Made by a program: the position numbers and the translations under genes. The notes under the pieces were generated by a model. The model was not told where the DNA came from and made no database searches. It saw nothing but the letters and a program-made list of their open reading frames with translations. A stretch of 64,000 bases of DNA from Terasakiella magnetica (GTDB lineage: Bacteria; Pseudomonadota; Alphaproteobacteria; Rhodospirillales; Magnetospirillaceae): the NCBI GenBank assembly GCA_902729415.1, contig CACVCF010000112.1:62001-126000 (forward strand), read 5' to 3'. Positions 26,276-34,917 of this stretch are shown piece after piece. Position 1 is the stretch's first letter. The number at the start of each line of letters is the position of its first letter.

Positions 26276-26461
26276 ATGGATCCTTCTCTGGCAGACATTA
26301 TTTCCCAGGCCATATCAAAGGCGCGTTCAGATGGCCTTGATAGCGGCGAGCAGGCCCAGGCCGCCCAGGATTCCCTGTGCGATCTGATGCCGAGTCTGGA
26401 CCCTTCCATCGCCCAGTTGATCATCGAGCAGCTCTGCCCCCTGATGCAGGCGACGGCTTAG
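26276..26461 (+). CDS. Small acidic hypothetical protein (61 aa)
   Basis: Encodes a 61-residue acidic helical protein with two cysteines. It has no Shine-Dalgarno that I can see, but a composite inverted repeat lies just upstream (GAACG and GATAT in the left arm, ATATCCGTTC at 26253-26262 in the right arm). The last bases overlap the end of the convergent D-lactate dehydrogenase gene. Codon use fits, and no alternative gene covers this stretch. Function unknown. Confidence 0.55.
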   Translation: MDPSLADIISQAISKARSDGLDSGEQAQAAQDSLCDLMPSLDPSIAQLIIEQLCPLMQATA

Positions 26462-27822
26462 ACGATCTTGCCCGGATTCATGATTCCCTGGGGATCGATG
26501 GCGGCTTTGATCAGGCGCATGACGTCGAGTGCCTCACCAAATTCCTCTTCAAGAAACCGCATCTTACCGTGCCCGACGCCATGTTCGCCGGTGCAGGTGC
26601 CGTCCATGGCGAGCGCGCGCCGCACGATGCGGTCGTTCAGGCGTTCGGCCTCTGTGACCTCGTCGGGATTGGCGGGATCGACCAGAAGCATGGCGTGGAA
26701 GTTTCCGTCACCCACATGGCCGACCACGGTGCAGGTCAACGGTGAGGCGTCGAGGTCTGCCGTGGTCTCCAGCAGGCATTGCGCCAGCCGAGAGATGGGG
26801 ACGCAGACGTCGGTGGTCCAGGTGCGGCAGCCAGGGCGGAGCGCCACACCGGCGTAATAGGCATTGTGGCGGGCCGCCCACAGGCGGGTGCGCTCCTCGG
26901 TGCCGGTGGCCCAGAGAAAATCGGGCGCGCCGAATTCGGCGGCGATGGTCTGGACCCGCTCGGCCTGTTCGCGCACTCCGGCCGCGCTGCCGTGGAACTC
27001 GAAAAACAGGGTCGGAGCCACCTGATGCGAGGTTTTCGAATAGCGGTTGACTGCGTTCACCATGGCCTGATCCAGAAATTCGATCCGTGCTACCGGCACG
27101 CCCGATTGGATGGTGGTGATGACGGTGTTGACCGCGGCCTCCACCGAGGGGAAGGGGCATACGGCGGCCGAGACCGCCTCGGGGATACCGTGAAGCTTGA
27201 GGGTCAGTTCGGTGATGATGCCCAGTGTGCCTTCCGACCCCACCATCAACCGGGTGAGGTCGTAGCCTGCCGAGGATTTGCGGGCGCGGCGGCCGGTGCG
27301 GATGATACGGCCGTCGGGCAGCACCACTTCCAGCGACAGCACGTTGTCGCGCATGGTGCCATAGCGTACGGCGTTGGTGCCCGAGGCGCGGGTGGCCGCC
27401 ATCCCCCCCAGCGAGGCGTCGGCGCCGGGATCGATAGGAAAGAACAGGCCGCTGTCCCTGAGATAGTCGTTGAGACGTTTGCGGGTGACACCGGGCTGAA
27501 CCGTGACATCCATGTCCTCGGGCCGCACCACCAGGATGGCGTCCATGCCGGTGACGTCGATGGACACTCCGCCCTTCAGTGCCGCCACATGCCCTTCCAG
27601 CGAGGTGCCGGTGCCATAGGCGATCACCGGTACGCCATGTTCGGCGCAGGCCTTGACCGCTTCGGCCACATCCGCCGTGGACAGGGCGAAGACCACCGCT
27701 TCGGGCGGGACGGGGGCGAAGTGGGACTCGTCATGGCCGTGTTGCTCGCATACCGGCCGTGCGGTGGAAAAGCGGTCACCGAACCGGGCGGAAAGGCGGG
27801 TCAGCAGGGAGGCAGGCAGCAT
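26458..27822 (-). CDS. FAD-linked D-lactate dehydrogenase/glycolate oxidase family enzyme
   Basis: A 454-residue flavoprotein of the vanillyl-alcohol-oxidase/GlcD family. The FAD-binding PCMH domain holds VIAYGTGTSLEGHVAA and DPGADASLGGMAATRASGTNAVRYGTM (given in part; residues about 70-165). The C-terminal domain carries the metal-binding VVGHVGDGNFHAM and the GEHGVGHGK signature (residues about 385-425). The best match in memory is cytochrome-type D-lactate dehydrogenase (LDHD). It would feed electrons to the respiratory chain. It is spaced 1 base from the next upstream MFS gene, so cotranscription is likely. Confidence 0.88.
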   Translation of the reverse strand: MLPASLLTRLSARFGDRFSTARPVCEQHGHDESHFAPVPPEAVVFALSTADVAEAVKACAEHGVPVIAYGTGTSLEGHVAALKGGVSIDVTGMDAILVVRPEDMDVTVQPGVTRKRLNDYLRDSGLFFPIDPGADASLGGMAATRASGTNAVRYGTMRDNVLSLEVVLPDGRIIRTGRRARKSSAGYDLTRLMVGSEGTLGIITELTLKLHGIPEAVSAAVCPFPSVEAAVNTVITTIQSGVPVARIEFLDQAMVNAVNRYSKTSHQVAPTLFFEFHGSAAGVREQAERVQTIAAEFGAPDFLWATGTEERTRLWAARHNAYYAGVALRPGCRTWTTDVCVPISRLAQCLLETTADLDASPLTCTVVGHVGDGNFHAMLLVDPANPDEVTEAERLNDRIVRRALAMDGTCTGEHGVGHGKMRFLEEEFGEALDVMRLIKAAIDPQGIMNPGKIV

Positions 27823-27823
27823 C

Positions 27824-29005
27824 TCACGAGGCCTTCAAGGTTCGGCGCAAGACCAGAGTCAGCATGATTCCCACTGCCGTGATGGGGATCAAGACCCATC
27901 GCGCGGCCCCCCAGCCCGCGGCGGTAACGGCGGCACCCACCAAAGCCGGCCCCAGCATCTGGCCGATATTGCTGCCTTGCATGGCGAGGCCGAGGGTGAC
28001 GGGAACCAGCCGCCGTTCGGGAGCCAGCAGGGCGGCACCGCCCAGGACACAGCCAGGCAGCAGGCCGCCGAAGGCGGAAAACGCCAGGCTGAGGCCATAG
28101 GCGGTTGCGGCCGGAACTTGGGGGTCGAAGATCCAGTAGGAGCAGACCCCGATTACCATGCTGGCGAACAAGATGGGTAACCAGCGCGGCACTCCCAGGC
28201 GCAGCAGCGGCCCGGTAAGCAGGTTGCCGAGAATATTGGCGCCTGCCACCGCCGCTGTCATCAGACCGGCGGTACCGGGCGAGACGCCCATGCGCTCGAT
28301 CAGCAAGGTAGGCAAAAAGCCGGTCAGCGCCATATAGGCGGTGGTATAGCAGATGAAGATAGTGGCCAGCTGGATCGGCCCGGCCGACGTCATTGTCCGC
28401 CACAGATCTGCCCCCAGATGCCCGTTTTCGGCTTGCGGCGGAGCCTGGGGGCGGGGCATCAGGATATGGACCAGCACGGCATAGGCCGCCAGAAATCCTG
28501 CCATCACCAGCCACAGCCCACGCCAGCCGAGAACGGGCAGAGCCGGGGCCGCCATCATGGAAACCGACACGCCAAAGGGCATGAAACAGGCCCACAAGCC
28601 AAAGGCGATGGCGCGATCTTCCTGTCTGGTCAGCAAGGTTATCAACGCCGGAGCGGCGATCACCACCACCATGAGGCCAACGCCCTCGACGGCGCGGCTG
28701 AGGAGTAAAAGCGGGAAGTTGGGGGCAAAGCCGCCCGCCAGACTGGCGGCCGAGAGCAGAAGAAGGCCGAAGGGCAGCATGCGCCGCGCCCCCAGTCTTG
28801 TGATCAGGCTCCCCATGATGCCTCCCGCCACCGCTCCCAGCAGCGCCAGAATGGACAGCACCCACGAGGCCGCCGACAGGTCGAGGTCCAGTTCTGGACG
28901 AAGGAAGGGGAGGGCGATGGGGGCCTTTCCAACCTGGAAGGCGGCGCCGACGCCTGCGCCCAACGCCAGCAGGACGGCGGGCCAGGAGGTCCGGGCGGGG
29001 TCCAT
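27824..29005 (-). CDS. MFS transporter
   Basis: A 393-residue permease with about twelve membrane helices. It has MFS-like loops such as GGIMGSLITRLGARRMLPFG between helices 2 and 3 (residues about 60-80). It resembles CynX/NimT or drug/anion families, but the substrate is not evident. I chose the ATG at 29005 because the hydrophobic domain follows directly; longer extensions would overlap the upstream cysteine-rich gene. It probably shares a transcript with the D-lactate dehydrogenase gene, so a carboxylate substrate is possible. Confidence 0.83.
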   Translation of the reverse strand: MDPARTSWPAVLLALGAGVGAAFQVGKAPIALPFLRPELDLDLSAASWVLSILALLGAVAGGIMGSLITRLGARRMLPFGLLLLSAASLAGGFAPNFPLLLLSRAVEGVGLMVVVIAAPALITLLTRQEDRAIAFGLWACFMPFGVSVSMMAAPALPVLGWRGLWLVMAGFLAAYAVLVHILMPRPQAPPQAENGHLGADLWRTMTSAGPIQLATIFICYTTAYMALTGFLPTLLIERMGVSPGTAGLMTAAVAGANILGNLLTGPLLRLGVPRWLPILFASMVIGVCSYWIFDPQVPAATAYGLSLAFSAFGGLLPGCVLGGAALLAPERRLVPVTLGLAMQGSNIGQMLGPALVGAAVTAAGWGAARWVLIPITAVGIMLTLVLRRTLKAS

Positions 29006-29136
29006 CAGCGGATGGTCATGGTGGAGGGAAGGGGGGCGGGAGCCTGATGACGGCGGATCTCGGTCCGCGGTTCGGGCGGATTGCCGAGGATACGGGGGTG
29101 GTCCGTCACCAGGAATCCCTTTCAGATCAAGTGGTT

Positions 29137-29466
29137 TTAGTTTTTGACGGTCTTGCGGCAGGCCGTCGCGGCACGGCGGCAGGCCTCGGCACATTCCTTC
29201 AGACGGACGTCGTCCTTGGAAAGCTTCTCGCAGGCGCTGGCGCATTTGTCTGACACTTCCGCCGCCACCTGGCAGGTGAGGTGATGCAGGCGCGAACTGC
29301 GCAGCATGAAATCGGCGGCGGTTTCATTGATATCGGCGCAGTCCAGCAGAAGTTGGATCAGCTCCCACTCGGCGGTTTTTCCACCGTGCTGAATCCCGTG
29401 GATGACCGATTCGGTGCAGGCGCGATGGGCCGTAAGGCACGCGTCGATACAATCGGACAAAGGCAT
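29137..29466 (-). CDS. Cysteine-rich four-helix protein, probable copper storage (Csp3-like)
   Basis: A 109-residue protein with ten cysteines (positions 6, 10, 17, 43, 65, 75, 79, 92, 96, 103) spaced mostly as C-x3-C and C-x6-C along predicted helices. This is the DUF326/Csp pattern, in which a four-helix bundle binds many Cu(I) ions in its core. It lacks a signal peptide, so it would be cytosolic. It lies upstream of the MFS gene. Binding of copper is inferred from the family, not shown here. Confidence 0.85.
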   Translation of the reverse strand: MPLSDCIDACLTAHRACTESVIHGIQHGGKTAEWELIQLLLDCADINETAADFMLRSSRLHHLTCQVAAEVSDKCASACEKLSKDDVRLKECAEACRRAATACRKTVKN

Positions 29467-29532
29467 TTTGACGTCTCCCCTGAGCAGAGTCTCAATCTAC
29501 GCGTTCAACCGTGCTACCGGATTGGTGCGGCG

Positions 29533-30636
29533 TCAATCCGCGTAATCGTACTTGCCGTCCTTCCAAACATACATGACATAGCCCGGTGCCGAGGCGTCGC
29601 CCTTCTTGTCAAAACCGAACTTGCCCAGGACGGTGTCGAAGGTGTTGGACTTCAGCACCTGGGCCACCTTCTTGGCATCGGTGGACTTGGCGGTCTCCAC
29701 CGCCTGGGCCCAGGCCTGGATGGAGGCGTAGGTATAGAGGGTATAGGCCTCGGGCTCGTAATTCTGGCTGCGGTACCACTTCACCAACTCGGCATTGCCG
29801 GGGATTTTGCGCGGATCAGGGCTGAAGGTCATCAAGGTGCCCTGCCCGGCGGGGCCGGTGATGGCCCAATATTCCTCGGTCATCAGGGCGTCGCCGCCCA
29901 TCAGGGTGGTCTGCATGCCCTGGTCGCGCATTTGGCGCACGATTAACCCGCCCTCGGTCTTGTAGCCGCCCAGGAACAAGAGATCGATCTTGGCTGCCTT
30001 CAACTTGGTCACCAGGGCGGAATAGTCCTTTTCACCGGCGGTATAGGCCTCGTAGACCGCCTCCTTGACTCCCAACCGGGTCAGGTTGTCCCTGGTCTGA
30101 TCGGCCAAGCCTTTGCCGTATTGGGATTTGTCGTGGATGATGGCGATGGTCTTACCTTTGAAATGCTTGGCGATGTACTCGGCTGCCGCCTTGCCCTGCT
30201 GGTCGTCGCGGCCGCAGACGCGAAACACGTTGGGCAGCATACGGTCGGTGAATTTCGGGTTGGTCGAGGCGGGCGAGATCTGAAGGATATTGGTCTCGGC
30301 ATAGACGTCGGAGGCGGGAATCGACGACCCCGAGCAGTAATGACCGGCGACAAAGGGAATCTTCTTGGCCGCCATGTCGTTGGCTACCGCCACCGCCTGC
30401 TTGGGGTCGCAGGAATCGTCACCGACGACCATCAGCAATTTCTGGCCCAGGACGCCGCCCTTGGCGTTGATGTCGGCCACAGCCTTGACCGCGCCACGAT
30501 GAAACTGCTCACCGATGGCGGCCTCGCTGCCGGTGATGGGGCCGGCCATGCCGATGGTGATGTCGGCCTTGGCCGGAGCGGCGGCCAGAAGGATGGCGGT
30601 GAAGGCGGCAAGCGTCAGGGGCTTTGTCGGGGTCAT
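29533..30636 (-). CDS. Orphan branched-chain-type substrate-binding protein
   Basis: A 367-residue LivJ/LivK-family binding protein with a clear signal peptide (cleavage after APAKA, about residue 24) and the domain start ADITIGMAGPITGSEAAIG. Two cysteines (CDP and HYCSGS) match the disulfide of amino-acid-binding members. No permease or ATPase is adjacent, so it must use a transporter encoded elsewhere. It is transcribed away from the Lys-rich gene at 30818. Confidence 0.88.
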   Translation of the reverse strand: MTPTKPLTLAAFTAILLAAAPAKADITIGMAGPITGSEAAIGEQFHRGAVKAVADINAKGGVLGQKLLMVVGDDSCDPKQAVAVANDMAAKKIPFVAGHYCSGSSIPASDVYAETNILQISPASTNPKFTDRMLPNVFRVCGRDDQQGKAAAEYIAKHFKGKTIAIIHDKSQYGKGLADQTRDNLTRLGVKEAVYEAYTAGEKDYSALVTKLKAAKIDLLFLGGYKTEGGLIVRQMRDQGMQTTLMGGDALMTEEYWAITGPAGQGTLMTFSPDPRKIPGNAELVKWYRSQNYEPEAYTLYTYASIQAWAQAVETAKSTDAKKVAQVLKSNTFDTVLGKFGFDKKGDASAPGYVMYVWKDGKYDYAD

Positions 30637-30701
30637 GGGGCAAACCTCCCGCTGGGTGCGATGAATGGTGCGTCAGTCTACCAGGGCTGAGAATCTTGGC
30701 T

Positions 30702-30719
30702 ACGTCATAAAAACGTCAT
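30702..30719. promoter_or_regulatory. Direct repeat ACGTCAT-AAAA-ACGTCAT, Pho-box-like
   Basis: Two identical 7-base repeats separated by 4 A, i.e. an 11-base period, as in PhoB boxes (CTGTCAT-N4-CTGTCAT). Each repeat matches 5 of 7 positions. The site lies between divergent genes at 30636 and 30818. Binding by another OmpR-type regulator is equally possible. Confidence 0.4.
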
Positions 30720-30735
30720 GAAAGGATCACTGGAT

Positions 30736-30749
30736 AAGCGATATCGCTT
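30736..30749. promoter_or_regulatory. 14-bp perfect palindrome AAGCGATATCGCTT
   Basis: A fully symmetric 14-base sequence about 70 bases upstream of the Lys-rich gene and about 100 bases upstream of the divergent binding-protein gene. The sequence continues with a second CGATAT. It is likely an operator, but I do not recognise the factor. Confidence 0.45.
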
Positions 30750-30817
30750 CGATATAGCTAATAGTCAGGAAAGCGTGATTGCGCTCCCATGATTTACAAG
30801 GGATAGGAGATCAGCAT

Positions 30818-31204
30818 ATGACCAGCCCCAAGGTGCCGAAAGCCGTGGAAACCACCGTGGAAGTCGTTTCCATCACCCCGCCTGTGGTCGAGGCCCCCGC
30901 CAAGATCGCCAAGGTCACGAAGGCCGTCAAGGCTGCCAAAGTCACGAAGGCCGCCAAGGCCGGAACCCCAGCCGGTGCCGAGGCGGAAAAGCCCGCCAAG
31001 GTGAAAGAGAAGAAGGAAAAGGAAAAGGAAAAGGAAAAGGAGCGGAAGAAGGCCAAGAAGAAGGCCAAGAAAAGCAAGGAGGCCGTGATCATCCGCTTCG
31101 ATGATGAACAGCTTCCCCAGATCGATGCCCGCGCCGAGGCGATCGGTCTATCCCGTGCCGCCTGGGTGCGGATGGTGGTGGCTCAGGCCCTCGCCAAGGG
31201 GTGA
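30818..31204 (+). CDS. Lysine-rich protein with a ribbon-helix-helix-like C-terminus
   Basis: A 128-residue, very basic protein. Residues about 20-85 are a low-complexity A/K/E stretch, including a (KE)n tract encoded by tandem GGAAAA hexamers. The last about 45 residues (AVIIRFDDEQLPQIDARAEA and LSRAAWVRMVVAQALA) look like a short ribbon-helix-helix DNA-binding domain. ATG 30818 is preceded by GGATAGGAGA. A chromatin-like or plasmid-partition-like role can be imagined, but no function is known. Confidence 0.75.
   Translation: MTSPKVPKAVETTVEVVSITPPVVEAPAKIAKVTKAVKAAKVTKAAKAGTPAGAEAEKPAKVKEKKEKEKEKEKERKKAKKKAKKSKEAVIIRFDDEQLPQIDARAEAIGLSRAAWVRMVVAQALAKG
31013..31042 (+). repeat. Hexanucleotide microsatellite (GGAAAA)n encoding K-E repeats
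   Basis: About four to five tandem copies of a GGAAAA-like hexamer within the Lys-rich gene. The unit is two codons, so slippage would change the KE tract length without shifting the frame. Confidence 0.8.
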
Positions 31205-31238
31205 ACATTGACGAGCCCATAAGAGGACACTTGTGGGC

Positions 31239-31907
31239 TCAGTTGATCACCGGCGGCATCACCCAGCCCGATTGCAGGGCGATACGGACCGCCTGGGCGC
31301 GGTTGGCGGCGCTGATCTTGCGGTAAACGTTGCGCAGATGCACCTTGATGGTGATTTCCTGGAGGCTGAGGGCGATGGCGATTTCCTTATTGGTACGCCC
31401 CTCCACCAGTTGCGCCAGGATCTCGCCTTCGCGCCGGGACAGGCGGTCGAAAGGCGGCGGCGCGCCGGTGGGCTTGGCCGGAAGCTGACTGGCGGCCACC
31501 GAGGCGGGGTCTTCGAAAAAGGTGCTGGACGGCAGGTACTTTTCCCCCGACAGCACTAGCCGCAGCGCGTTGACCATGGCGGTGCCGCTGACTGTCTTGG
31601 GGATAAAACCGGCAGCCCCGGCCTGGACCGCTTGCACCACATGGTCACGGGTCGAGTAACCGGAAACAATGACCACGGGGGTATCGGGAATCAGCGCCTT
31701 GATCTGTTGCAGGCCGGACAATCCGTCCATGCCCGGCATCATCAGGTCAAGAAGGATAAGGCCGAGGCCGGGAAAGGATCTCACTACCTGAATTGCTTCA
31801 TCCAGGGTCGCGGCTTCCAGCAACTCAGCCCCGGCATCCAGCTCCATCAGGAACGGCCGTAAACCGTCACGGACCAGCTTATGGTCGTCGGCCACCAGGA
31901 TCTGCAT
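31239..31907 (-). CDS. NarL/LuxR-family response regulator
   Basis: A 222-residue regulator. The receiver domain occupies residues 1-120 with the acidic pocket ADDH and phospho-acceptor D54 (LILLDLMMPGMDG), and the GerE-type HTH is at residues about 155-210 (LSRREGEILAQLVEGRTNKE). It lies 109 bases downstream of a hybrid histidine kinase on the same strand and is likely its partner. Targets are unknown. Confidence 0.92.
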   Translation of the reverse strand: MQILVADDHKLVRDGLRPFLMELDAGAELLEAATLDEAIQVVRSFPGLGLILLDLMMPGMDGLSGLQQIKALIPDTPVVIVSGYSTRDHVVQAVQAGAAGFIPKTVSGTAMVNALRLVLSGEKYLPSSTFFEDPASVAASQLPAKPTGAPPPFDRLSRREGEILAQLVEGRTNKEIAIALSLQEITIKVHLRNVYRKISAANRAQAVRIALQSGWVMPPVIN

Positions 31908-32016
31908 ATTCGGTTATCTCCCACACCTCGGTGACGAGGCTCTTAGTGCCCTACCCGAAAGTATAAACAAGCAATTTCCAATAAACAACTTATACAATAC
32001 GGGAATTAGCCTCCCA

Positions 32017-34140
32017 TTAAAGAGGGAATTCAGCTGGGGGCTGGAGAAAAACAGTCACCAATTCCCCCAGTCGCCCCAGGGCCACCGGTTTCTTGAGAAT
32101 GGCGCAGCGGTCGTCTTCAAGATTGGCCGCCACCCGCTCGGTCGCGCCCAGATGGCCGGTCACGATGATGATGGGCAGCAGTGGGTCGAAATCGCGCAGC
32201 TTTTCCACCAGTTCCTCGCCGCTTCCGGCCGGCATTCGAAGGTCGGTGATGACCACGTCCGCCGGGTCGGTGGTGAAGGTGGCCCAGGCTTGGGCCACGG
32301 TCCCGGCGGTACTGACCCGGCATCCCATTTCCCGCAGATAGTGGGCCAGAGTATCGGCGGCGGCGGTTTCATCATCGACCACCATGATATGGGCGTTGCC
32401 ATAGGTGCCGGAACGTGGGGTGTAAGCGGCATTGGCCGGTCGTGGCGGTGGCGTGGTGCCGAGGCAGTCCACCTCCAGCGGTAAAGCGATGGAGAATGAG
32501 GCTCCTTCGGGGCTGTCCTCCACTTCGAGGGTTCCCCCCATGGCGCGGATCAGGCTGAAGCTGACCGACAGGCCGAGGCCGGTTCCCCGTCCTGCCGCTT
32601 TGGTGGTGAAAAAAGGCTCGAACAGCCGCGGCTTGATTTCCGCAGCAATGCCGGGGCCGTTATCGGCCACCTCGATGCGGACCCATTGGCCGTCATGGCT
32701 GGCGGTAACGTTGATTTCCGGCCGCCAAGTCTTGGGGGCAGTCTCACGCTTGTCCCGCAGGGCGTGGTGAGCGTTGGTCAGCAGGTTCATCACAACCTGC
32801 TCCAACTGTACCCGCCGCCCTTTGATGGGGAGCATGGCCGAGGGGATGCTCTGCCAGATCTCGATGCCGTCGGGGCGGAACTGGCCTGAAAGCACATCGA
32901 TGGCCGAGCGGACCGCCATCATGGAATCGAAGACCTGGATGGGCGAGGTGTCGCGGCGGCTGAAGATGCGTATATCGTCGATGATCTCCGCCGTTCGTTC
33001 GCATTGTTCGGCCACCAGGGCGAATTGCTGGGTCTGCCAATCCGGTGTGGCCTTGCCGCGCTCGATGAGCATCAGCGCGCCTTCGGCGGTCAGGCGGATG
33101 ATGTTGAGCGGCTGTGACAGCTCGTGGACCAGGCCGGCGGCCATCTCGCCCAGGGTGGCGAGCTTGGCGGTTTGCAGCAATTGCTCCTGCACATGGGTCC
33201 GTTCGGTGACGTCGCGGATCACCAGCAGGCGGGCGAGGACGCCATGGAAGGTAATGGAACAGGCCAGAACCTCGGCATCGAAGGGCTGCCCGTTGATGCG
33301 CAACAGCTTGAATTGGGACAAGGTGTGGCTGTCGGTGGGATCGGCGATGCGCACCGCCGCCACTTGCAGCGATTCTGCGTGAATGAAGTCCAGAACCGGC
33401 CGTCCCACCAGGATCGCCGAGGATTCTGCACCGAAGACCCGGGCCGAGGCGGGATTGGCGAACAAGATGGTTCCCTGGCCGTGCACCACGATGGCATCCG
33501 GCGTCATATCGATGAGGGAGCGGTAGCGCTCCTCGCTTTCCGCCAGTTCCCGCACGGTCAGATCGTGCTGGGCCTTCATGCGCAGCGCCGCGATTCCCTG
33601 GGCCAGATTGCTGGCGATGGTCTGGAGGAAGCTGACGGTTTGCGGGGTGAAGGACGCGGGTTGACTGTCGTAGAACATCAGGGCGCCAATGCGGTTTCTA
33701 TTCTCACCGATGGGCAGAGTGACCGAAGAGCGAAAGCCGCAAAAGCGGGCACCTTCGCGCCAGGGCTCGAAACTGGGGTCGGTCTCTGTGTCGTTGACCA
33801 CGATGGGAATGCCGCTGCGGATGGCCCTGCCGGTGGGGCCTTGCCCCGACGGGCCTTCTCCCCAGCTTATCTGGATCTGGTCGAGGTATTCGTGGGAGAG
33901 TCCAGCCTTGGCCACCGGCGCCACGGTGCGCGCCGCGTCGTTGCGGGCATAGCCGATCCAGGCCAGGCGGTATCCGCCTTCCTCGACGCCGATACGGCAG
34001 ATCTCTTCAAGAAGGGCGTATTCGTCGCGGGCGGCGACCAGCGCTTCGGTCGAGCGTGCCAGCAGCCTGACCGCCTGGTCCAGGATTTGGCCTTCCTTGC
34101 GACGGTCACGTCCGGGAACGCGCTTTTCGAAAGTGCTCAT
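32017..34140 (-). CDS. Hybrid sensor histidine kinase (GAF-PAS-HisKA-HATPase-REC)
   Basis: A 707-residue soluble kinase. The GAF domain is at residues about 40-185, PAS at about 205-315, and the dimerisation domain has phospho-acceptor H339 in LVHELSQPLN. The HATPase includes NLLTNAHHAL, DNGPGI and GRGTGLGLSV, and a C-terminal receiver has VVITDLRMPAGSG. There is no membrane segment, so it senses a cytoplasmic signal. It likely works with the NarL-type regulator that follows. The ligand is unknown. Confidence 0.92.
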   Translation of the reverse strand: MSTFEKRVPGRDRRKEGQILDQAVRLLARSTEALVAARDEYALLEEICRIGVEEGGYRLAWIGYARNDAARTVAPVAKAGLSHEYLDQIQISWGEGPSGQGPTGRAIRSGIPIVVNDTETDPSFEPWREGARFCGFRSSVTLPIGENRNRIGALMFYDSQPASFTPQTVSFLQTIASNLAQGIAALRMKAQHDLTVRELAESEERYRSLIDMTPDAIVVHGQGTILFANPASARVFGAESSAILVGRPVLDFIHAESLQVAAVRIADPTDSHTLSQFKLLRINGQPFDAEVLACSITFHGVLARLLVIRDVTERTHVQEQLLQTAKLATLGEMAAGLVHELSQPLNIIRLTAEGALMLIERGKATPDWQTQQFALVAEQCERTAEIIDDIRIFSRRDTSPIQVFDSMMAVRSAIDVLSGQFRPDGIEIWQSIPSAMLPIKGRRVQLEQVVMNLLTNAHHALRDKRETAPKTWRPEINVTASHDGQWVRIEVADNGPGIAAEIKPRLFEPFFTTKAAGRGTGLGLSVSFSLIRAMGGTLEVEDSPEGASFSIALPLEVDCLGTTPPPRPANAAYTPRSGTYGNAHIMVVDDETAAADTLAHYLREMGCRVSTAGTVAQAWATFTTDPADVVITDLRMPAGSGEELVEKLRDFDPLLPIIIVTGHLGATERVAANLEDDRCAILKKPVALGRLGELVTVFLQPPAEFPL

Positions 34141-34254
34141 GGGGACGAATGATAGCCAAGGGGGCGGTCTCTGCCAAAGGAATATACAGTGCCTTGAGCT
34201 AAAAGGCGTCTCGTGCTTTTCTCAGGTTGGAATTTCAAAAAGGATGACACGGCG

Positions 34255-34917
34255 GTGGCTCGTATTTTACTGGTTTTGGCAGCACTCTTGTGGGGAAGCC
34301 GCCTTCAGGCCGCCGAGATGGCATTGGACCTGTTGGATGCTCCGGTGCCCTATACCGCTGACTTCATGCTCAGCTCCGCCAAGGGAACTTTTCATGGTCA
34401 GGTCTGGCATGCCAAAGGCCGGGAACGGCGTGACGTCAGCACCACGGGAGGGGGGCAGGGGGTTCTGATCCGCCGCGATACCAACACGGCCCATCTTCTT
34501 GGATTATCGGGCCGATGGCATGTGGCTCTGTCCATTCCCGCTGCCGCCGCCTTGGCCGGGGGGCTGGATTCGTGGACGACCGAGCGCCAGAAAGTGCGTG
34601 AGGAAAGTGTGGCTGGCCAGCGCGCCACCCGTTGGAAGGTTCAGGCGGAAGGCCCCAGGGGCGGCTTTGACGGCGATATCTGGATCAACCGTGACGGCAT
34701 CGTTGTCAAGGCGGCGGGAACGGTCAGCAGCGCCACCGGCGATGATTCTGAAATTCAGATGAGCCTGTCCAACCTGCGGGTCGGCAGCGTCGATGCCCGG
34801 ATGCTGGAAATCCCCCAGGGCTGGCTGGGCTTTGATCTATCCCAGGTGCCCGCCGAACGGGTCGAGCAGGCGGTCAACGGCCTTAAACCGCTGTTGCAGA
34901 TGCAAGGGAAGCGCTGA
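34255..34917 (+). CDS. Exported protein of unknown function
   Basis: A protein of about 220 residues with a signal peptide (VARILLVLAALLWGSRLQAA) and a beta-rich body without cysteines. It resembles DUF4412- or LolA-like periplasmic proteins in overall pattern, but I cannot name the family. GTG 34255 is chosen as it gives a clean signal peptide; a GTG at 34213 would add 14 residues. The stop meets the end of the convergent DUF882 gene without a gap. Confidence 0.68.
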   Translation: MARILLVLAALLWGSRLQAAEMALDLLDAPVPYTADFMLSSAKGTFHGQVWHAKGRERRDVSTTGGGQGVLIRRDTNTAHLLGLSGRWHVALSIPAAAALAGGLDSWTTERQKVREESVAGQRATRWKVQAEGPRGGFDGDIWINRDGIVVKAAGTVSSATGDDSEIQMSLSNLRVGSVDARMLEIPQGWLGFDLSQVPAERVEQAVNGLKPLLQMQGKR

